Assembly: GCA_947627695.1 (NCBI GenBank)
Contig: CANQXF010000009.1
Location: 1 to 64,000 of the forward strand
Origin: an uncultured Ruminiclostridium sp.
GTDB lineage: Bacteria; Bacillota; Clostridia; Oscillospirales; Ruminococcaceae
DNA length: 64,000 bases
Direction of reading: 5' to 3'
Shown: piece by piece, positions 59,074-64,000 of the stretch
How the letters are laid out: every line of letters starts with the position of its first letter
Numbering within the stretch: position 1 is the stretch's first letter
Notes under the pieces: generated by a model
What the model was told of the DNA's origin: nothing
Seen by the model: the letters and a program-made list of their open reading frames with translations, nothing else
Databases searched by the model: none
Program-made: the position numbers and the translations under genes

Positions 59074-61167
59074 ATGAAGTTTAAAAGATTTCTGGCAGCG
59101 GGACTTGCTGCGGCAGTTGCGGCAGCTTATATGCCGCAGGCTGTGCTTGCCGAGGAACAGCCTCAAAGCGGAAAGCAGGTCGATTTTTATGCGGGACTTA
59201 CTTTTTACACTGATATGTGGAGAGGAAGAGAAAGCATAACCGAAAGCGAACTGCTTTGGTATGACGGATATGTACCCGAGTTATGGAACTTCACTGATGC
59301 GCACATCACCGGGGATGGAACGTATACCGTTTCTTTTGAAATCGACAAGTTGGAATCCGACGACGAAGATGAAACGGGATGGGTATTGCTTGATCTTCAG
59401 ACTAATATTGATTCTTGGAAATATGATAACCTTGATATAACCATTGACAGTTTTAAGGTAGATGGCAGAGAGGTAGAATCAGGAAAAGACGGCGTTGTTT
59501 ATTACGATAGATTAAATGTATACGAAGAGGGCTATCATGGAATAACCGAAGAAGTATACTCATACTATGTCGGCTTTTATAATGAATGGATTCCTGAGTA
59601 CAGCGTTATTGACGCAACCGAAGATTTCGGCAATAAGGTAGAAGTTACTTTTACAGTGACCGGATTTGACACGGCGGGCTATTATTTTGAAGAATTAGAT
59701 GACGGTACATATGCTGTAGCCGGTTATTACGGCGGTGATACCGATATTGTTATACCTGATGAATTCAAAGGAAAAAAAGTAACCGCAATAGCGGATGAAG
59801 CTTTTGAATGGAATACATATATTACTTCTGTCGTTATTCCGGATAGTGTGACTGCAATTGGGAGCAACGCTTTCTATTGTTGCGAATCACTTGAATCTGT
59901 AATTATTCCTGACAGCGTGACCACAATAGGAGAACAAGCATTTTCAGATTGTATGTCACTTAAGTCGGTACAAATGACGAATAATATTGAAAAAATAGAA
60001 TATCGCGTATTTAGCGGCTGCTCATCGCTTGAAAGCATAACGATCTCGGAAAGTGTTACAACGATAGACAACGAAGCATTCTTTGGGTGTTCATCTTTGA
60101 CAGCAATAGTTATTCCTGACAGTGTGACCACCATAGGTGAATCTGCTTTTGCTAATTGCACGTCTCTCGAATCGGTAACGCTTTCAAAGAGCATTACAAA
60201 AATAGATAATAATGTATTTCGTACGTGTTCATCGCTTAAGGAAATAACTATTCCTGACAGCGTGACAACAATCGGCGGAGGTGCTTTTTCCTCTTGCACA
60301 TCTCTTGAATCAGTAACAATTCCTGATTCTGTTGAAGTTATCGGAAGCCAGGCATTCTACAATTGCAGTGCGCTTAAAACGGTCAATATTTCTGAAAATG
60401 TATCAGAGATAGGTGCAGCGGCGTTTGCAGATTGCAAATCTCTGCTTTCAATTGACGTAGATGAAGCGAATGCCAACTACAAAGATTTGGACGGAGTTTT
60501 GTTCACCAAAGACGGAAAAATTCTTATTCAGTTTCCTACCGCAAGAGAAGGCTCATATGACGTACCCGAAGGAACTGAAATAGTATCAAGCTTTAGCTTT
60601 GCCTTTTGTGAAGGAATTGAGTCAGTATCCCTTCCCGAAAGTATAACACAAATATCGTCAATGTCATTTTATTATGCTGTTTCTTTAAAATCTGTAAATA
60701 TACCTGAAGGTGTTACTGAAATTGCAAACAGCGCTTTTGCATCATGCGAGTCGCTTGAATCTGTAATAATTCCGAATAGTGTTACCTTGATTGACATTAT
60801 GGCTTTTTCATCCTGCACCACTCTTAAATCAGTAACTATTCCAAAAAGTGTTGAAAAAATAAACGATGCTGCATTTGGTCATTGCTCCCCAGACCTCACA
60901 ATCTACGGTTATAAAGGCACGGCAGCCGAAACCTACGCCAACGACAACGAAATAACCTTTGTTGCTCTGGATAAAGAAGATGAGACTACCGACTCTTCTG
61001 TATCCACCAACCCCGCTGAAACCACAACAGACACAAACACTGAAAACGGCAATACACAGAACAGCGATACCAACAATGACAAAAACGAGCCAACAGGCGT
61101 TGTTCTTGCTTTGCTTCCTGCCGCATTTGCCGCTGTGGGCGTGATCCTTTCCAGAAAACGCAAGTAA
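59074..61167 (+). CDS. BspA-type leucine-rich-repeat surface protein
   Basis: A 697-residue secreted protein. Signal peptide about 1-28 (ends VLAEE). Residues about 30-210 form a unique N-terminal domain. From about 225 to 610 there are some fifteen LRR_5 repeats of the form VTIPDSVTTIGESAFANCTSLES. A Thr/Asn-rich linker follows, then EPTGVVLALLPAAFAAVGVILSRKRK: a PTG-type motif, hydrophobic helix and basic end, like a sortase or archaeosortase-like signal. Such repeats mediate binding to host or other bacteria. The start at 59074 is set by AGGAG. Confidence 0.92.
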   Translation: MKFKRFLAAGLAAAVAAAYMPQAVLAEEQPQSGKQVDFYAGLTFYTDMWRGRESITESELLWYDGYVPELWNFTDAHITGDGTYTVSFEIDKLESDDEDETGWVLLDLQTNIDSWKYDNLDITIDSFKVDGREVESGKDGVVYYDRLNVYEEGYHGITEEVYSYYVGFYNEWIPEYSVIDATEDFGNKVEVTFTVTGFDTAGYYFEELDDGTYAVAGYYGGDTDIVIPDEFKGKKVTAIADEAFEWNTYITSVVIPDSVTAIGSNAFYCCESLESVIIPDSVTTIGEQAFSDCMSLKSVQMTNNIEKIEYRVFSGCSSLESITISESVTTIDNEAFFGCSSLTAIVIPDSVTTIGESAFANCTSLESVTLSKSITKIDNNVFRTCSSLKEITIPDSVTTIGGGAFSSCTSLESVTIPDSVEVIGSQAFYNCSALKTVNISENVSEIGAAAFADCKSLLSIDVDEANANYKDLDGVLFTKDGKILIQFPTAREGSYDVPEGTEIVSSFSFAFCEGIESVSLPESITQISSMSFYYAVSLKSVNIPEGVTEIANSAFASCESLESVIIPNSVTLIDIMAFSSCTTLKSVTIPKSVEKINDAAFGHCSPDLTIYGYKGTAAETYANDNEITFVALDKEDETTDSSVSTNPAETTTDTNTENGNTQNSDTNNDKNEPTGVVLALLPAAFAAVGVILSRKRK

Positions 61168-61183
61168 TTCAAGAATAACTGAA

Positions 61184-61220
61184 ACAAGGACTTTCGGATA
61201 TCCGAAAGTCCTTGTTTTTA
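61184..61220. terminator. terminator after the LRR gene
   Basis: Perfect palindrome ACAAGGACTTTCGGATA / TCCGAAAGTCCTTGT then T5; also follows the convergent minus-strand gene. Confidence 0.9.
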
Positions 61221-61237
61221 TAGTTTGCTGAAAAAAC

Positions 61238-62236
61238 TTACTTATTAGCTTCCTCGACTGCAACCGCACAAGCCACGGTAGCGCCAACCATCGGGTTATT
61301 GCCCATTCCTATAAGTCCCATCATCTCAACATGAGCAGGAACTGAGGAAGAACCTGCGAACTGAGCGTCGCCGTGCATACGGCCCATAGAGTCGGTCAGA
61401 CCGTAGGATGCAGGACCGGCCGCAACGTTATCGGGGTGCAGAGTACGTCCCGTGCCGCCGCCTGATGCAACGGAGAAATACTTCTTTCCGTTTTCAATAG
61501 CCCACTTCTTATAAGTGCCTGCTACAAGGTGCTGGAAACGAGTGGGGTTAGTGGAGTTACCTGTAATGGAGACCTCAACGCCCTCTTTTCTCATTATAGC
61601 AACGCCTTCTGTAACGTCGTTCGCGCCGTAGCAACGAACCTTAGCCTTGTCGCCGTCAGAGAAAGCAACTTCACGAACTATCTTCAGCTCGTCGTTAGGA
61701 ATATCGTAGTCAGTCTCAACATAAGTAAAGCCGTTGATACGGGAGATTATGTAAGCGGCGTCCTTACCAAGACCGTTGAGTATAACTCTCAGAGGATTTT
61801 TTCTTGCCTTGTTTGCAGTCCTTGCAATACCGATAGCGCCTTCAGCAGCGGCAAAGGATTCGTGACCTGCCAGGAAGCAGAAGCACTGAGTGTCCTCCTC
61901 CAGCAGCATTTTGCCCAGATTGCCGTGACCTAAGCCCACCTTTCTGTTCTCAGCAACGGAGCCGGGAACGCAGAAAGCCTGCAAGCCCTCGCCGATAGCG
62001 GCGGCAGCGTCGGAAGCCTTCTTTATCCCTCTCTTGAGAGCGATAGCTGTACCCAGAGTGTAAGCCCAAACCGCATTTTCAAAAGCGATAGGCTGAACGC
62101 CCTTAACTATCTCTTCAACGTTTATTCCCTTGGAAAGGCAAAGATCTCTTGCTTCTTCGATTTCCTTCATACCAAGAGTTTCAAGGCACGCATTGATTTT
62201 ATTCATGCGTCTTTCCTGTCCTTCAAATTTAGCCAT
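61238..62236 (-). CDS. GGGtGRT protein
   Basis: A 332-residue protein of the family named for its motif, here SVASGGGTGRTLHPDNVAAGPASYGLTDSMGRMHGDAQFAGSSSVPAHVE. Other conserved stretches are GLGHGNLGKMLLEEDTQCFCFLAGHESFAAAEGAIGIA and the cysteine pair near residue 117. Function is not established. It is nearly always next to a NifU-like scaffold gene, as here (19 bases downstream of it), so a role in sulfur or Fe-S chemistry is likely. Confidence 0.9.
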   Translation of the reverse strand: MAKFEGQERRMNKINACLETLGMKEIEEARDLCLSKGINVEEIVKGVQPIAFENAVWAYTLGTAIALKRGIKKASDAAAAIGEGLQAFCVPGSVAENRKVGLGHGNLGKMLLEEDTQCFCFLAGHESFAAAEGAIGIARTANKARKNPLRVILNGLGKDAAYIISRINGFTYVETDYDIPNDELKIVREVAFSDGDKAKVRCYGANDVTEGVAIMRKEGVEVSITGNSTNPTRFQHLVAGTYKKWAIENGKKYFSVASGGGTGRTLHPDNVAAGPASYGLTDSMGRMHGDAQFAGSSSVPAHVEMMGLIGMGNNPMVGATVACAVAVEEANK

Positions 62237-62254
62237 GATCTGTTCTCCTTTCCC

Positions 62255-62953
62255 TTATTCTTCACGAGGGTCGATCTTCTTGACCGCCTCGTCGTATCTG
62301 CCGTACTGACCGCAGTTTGCCTTGTATGCTTCATCGGGAGTCTTGCCGTGACGGATATCCTCCAGCATCTTTCCAACCTTTACAAACTGATAGCCGATAA
62401 CTTCGCCGTTTTCGTCGAGACCCAGAGAGGTTATGTAGCCCTCTGCCATTTCCATATAACGAACGCCCTTCGCCTTTGTGGAGAAGATAGTGCCTACCTG
62501 AGAACGCAGACCCTTGCCCAGGTCCTCAAGTCCTGCGCCAATGGGCAGACCGTTTTCGGAGAATGCGGTCTGTGTACGGCCGTAAACTATCTGCAAAAAC
62601 AGCTCTCTCATGGCAACGTTGATAGCGTCGCACACAAGGTCAGTGTTGAGCGCCTCCAGAATGGTCTTTCCGGGAAGAACTTCAGCCGCCATAGCAGCGG
62701 AATGTGTCATACCCGAGCAGCCGATAGTCTCTACCAGCGCCTCTTCGATAATACCGTCCTTAACGTTCAGCGTCAGCTTGCAGGTGCCCTGCTGAGGAGC
62801 GCACCAGCCTATACCGTGTGTAAGACCGCTGATATCGCTGATCTGATAAGCCTTTACCCATTTTCCTTCTTCGGGAATGGGAGCAGGACCGTGCTTAGGA
62901 CCTTTTGTGACAACGCACATTTGTTCTACTTCGTGTGAATAACTGCAACTCAT
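62255..62953 (-). CDS. NifU-like iron-sulfur scaffold protein
   Basis: A 232-residue protein with a NifU N-terminal-type domain (about 55-190): TCKLTLNVKDGIIEEALVETIGCSGMTHSAAMAAEVLPGKTILEAL, the GCSG cysteine being one usual cluster ligand, with further cysteines at WCAPQQGTC and NCGQYG. The sequence is longer than IscU and forms a distinct subfamily paired with GGGtGRT proteins. It probably assembles or carries an Fe-S cluster for its partner. Confidence 0.87.
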   Translation of the reverse strand: MSCSYSHEVEQMCVVTKGPKHGPAPIPEEGKWVKAYQISDISGLTHGIGWCAPQQGTCKLTLNVKDGIIEEALVETIGCSGMTHSAAMAAEVLPGKTILEALNTDLVCDAINVAMRELFLQIVYGRTQTAFSENGLPIGAGLEDLGKGLRSQVGTIFSTKAKGVRYMEMAEGYITSLGLDENGEVIGYQFVKVGKMLEDIRHGKTPDEAYKANCGQYGRYDEAVKKIDPREE

Positions 62954-62998
62954 GCTCTTAAAAGCTCCTTTCGGATTTTATTGGAATGTCCTTTAAAT

Positions 62999-63027
62999 AT
63001 TATAGCAAAACCCGCCGCCGATTTCAA
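62999..63027 (-). promoter_or_regulatory. promoter of the NifU-like/GGGtGRT operon
   Basis: Minus strand TTGAAA (63027-63022), 17 bases, TATAAT (63004-62999). Confidence 0.75.
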
Positions 63028-63119
63028 GAGATTTTGTAAAAATCCGACAACTTTTTTGACAGTAATTTCTTTGTTCAATGTTAACGCCCCGTAAAATTCC
63101 TCTCATATAAAAAAATATC

Positions 63120-63148
63120 TTGCATTTCCCGTTAAAATGTGCTATTAT
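63120..63148 (+). promoter_or_regulatory. promoter of the aminotransferase gene
   Basis: TTGCAT (63120-63125), 17 bases, TATTAT (63143-63148). Confidence 0.65.
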
Positions 63149-63188
63149 ATTAAAGTTAAGGACGTCTCAGTGAAAGGAATGATGAAAA

Positions 63189-64000
63189 ATGAACGCATTT
63201 TCATACAGAATATCAGGCGTACAGCCCTCTGCTATAAGGGAAATACTGAAATTTACCTCCGACCCCGAGGTCATCAGCTTTGCCGCGGGCAATCCTGCTC
63301 CCGAAGCGTTTCCCGTTGAAACGATACGCAGGATAAGCGATGATATTCTCAGGGAGGAGCCTATAAGCGCCCTCCAGTATTCCATCACAGAGGGTTATCC
63401 CAAGCTCCGCCAGTGGCTAAAGGACGATATGACGAAAAAGGAAATGTTCAACGAGCAGGACGATGAGCTTATAATCACCAGCGGCGCACAGCAGGCTATC
63501 GAGACCTGCGCCAAGATATTCTGCAACGAGGGCGAGACCATAATCTGCGAGGAACCTTCATTCATCGGTTCTCTCAACGCTTTCAGAACCTATAACGCAA
63601 AGCTTGTGGGCGTTGAAATGGACGACGACGGAATGATACCCGAAAAGCTGGAGCAGGCTTTAAAAGCCAATCCCCGCACCGCCTTCATCTACGTTATCCC
63701 CAATTTCCAGAACCCAACGGGAAAGACCACTTCTCTTGAACGCCGCAAGATGATACTTGACCTTGCCTATAAATATAACGTTCTTGTCCTTGAGGACAAT
63801 CCCTACGGCGACCTTCGCTTTGCGGGAATTGACGTTCCCTCAATAAAATCTATGGATAAAAAGGGACACGTTATATATGCGGGAACATTTTCCAAGATAC
63901 TCTCTCCCGGACTTAGAGTAGGCTATATGATAGCCACCAAGATGATGATAAGCAAAGCCACTGTCGCTCTGCAAACCTCCACCGTACACACCAACATCTG
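63189..64000 (+). CDS. PLP-dependent aminotransferase class I, 5' part
   Basis: The frame is open from the ATG at 63189 (AAAGGA 10 bases upstream) to the right edge, giving 270 residues. It reads PEVISFAAGNPAPEAFP, then LQYSITEGYPKLRQWL, ITSGAQQAIETCAKIF, IYVIPNFQNPTGKTTSLERR, LEDNPYGDLRF and YAGTFSKILSPGLRVGYM, with the PLP lysine in FSKIL. This is the 2-aminoadipate/valine-pyruvate-like aminotransferase group related to MocR C-terminal domains. Substrate not determinable. The C-terminus lies beyond the window. Confidence 0.92.
   Translation, partial: MNAFSYRISGVQPSAIREILKFTSDPEVISFAAGNPAPEAFPVETIRRISDDILREEPISALQYSITEGYPKLRQWLKDDMTKKEMFNEQDDELIITSGAQQAIETCAKIFCNEGETIICEEPSFIGSLNAFRTYNAKLVGVEMDDDGMIPEKLEQALKANPRTAFIYVIPNFQNPTGKTTSLERRKMILDLAYKYNVLVLEDNPYGDLRFAGIDVPSIKSMDKKGHVIYAGTFSKILSPGLRVGYMIATKMMISKATVALQTSTVHTNI

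Noticed and set aside
59800-60900. Repetitive DNA in the LRR gene as a mobile repeat
   Set aside because: The repeats follow the 23-residue LRR_5 protein unit and keep the reading frame.
1-64000. CRISPR arrays, rRNA genes and complete insertion sequences
   Set aside because: No spaced repeat array, no rRNA sequence and no transposase gene were seen in the window.

Overview
The window reads as chromosome from a gut or rumen Firmicute of the Ruminococcus/Oscillospiraceae type. Supporting signs are a spoVT regulator, an IreB homologue, an FAD-dehydrogenase pair, lipobox lipoproteins, GH5 and GH26 glycoside hydrolases, sortase-anchored surface proteins, and many promoters of the form TTGACA-17 bp-TATAAT with strong AGGAGG-type ribosome sites. 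This placement is inference from gene content, not from a database match.

Layout. 1-8.8 kb: end of a U32 peptidase gene, a small lipoprotein, then a co-directional run (MATE exporter, methyltransferase-like protein, two flavoprotein oxidoreductases, and a rare acyltransferase-CapA-SGNH fusion with a nine-G tract). 8.9-12.8 kb, minus strand: two tandem XRE/TPR regulators that share their C-terminal halves but not their DNA-binding domains, then a TetR-CPBP protease pair. 12.9-21.4 kb: flavoredoxin, rubrerythrin, zinc-ribbon protein, a tRNA-like remnant, a SigH-like sigma factor, an orphan fumarase beta subunit, a DivIVA-like coiled-coil protein, ireB, polysaccharide deacetylase, phosphopantetheinyl transferase, a DtxR regulator, YbaK and HU.

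21.4-36.8 kb is an accessory island. It begins with a tyrosine recombinase gene bracketed by an 11-bp inverted repeat, followed by a six-gene sortase pilus operon: giant VWA tip adhesin carrying a dockerin-like calcium loop and LamG-like inserts, signal peptidase, LPSTG major pilin, class C sortase, LPYTG basal pilin and a second sortase. It ends in a very AT-rich stretch with two unrecognised genes. The repeat arrangement suggests, but does not prove, that the recombinase segment can flip and connect a strong promoter to the pilus genes.

36.8-50.7 kb: pyrimidine salvage (pdp, cdd), GH5 lipoprotein, HAD hydrolase, tcdA, zinc-ribbon membrane protein, GNAT, a hybrid histidine kinase followed by a 4Fe-4S membrane protein broken by one in-frame TGA, thrS, GH26, DUF4358 lipoprotein and an SDR. 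50.8-53.1 kb, minus strand: an oxidative-stress operon (glutathione peroxidase, TSCPD protein, two flavodoxins, OhrR-like regulator). 53.2-64 kb: spoVT, sfsA, an unrecognised protein with an IscB-like N-terminal motif and a possible ATA start, a DUF2441 protein, a double-domain retropepsin-like protein, amidohydrolase, small membrane protein, an XRE regulator divergent from a BspA-type leucine-rich-repeat surface protein, the GGGtGRT/NifU-like pair, and an aminotransferase running off the right edge.
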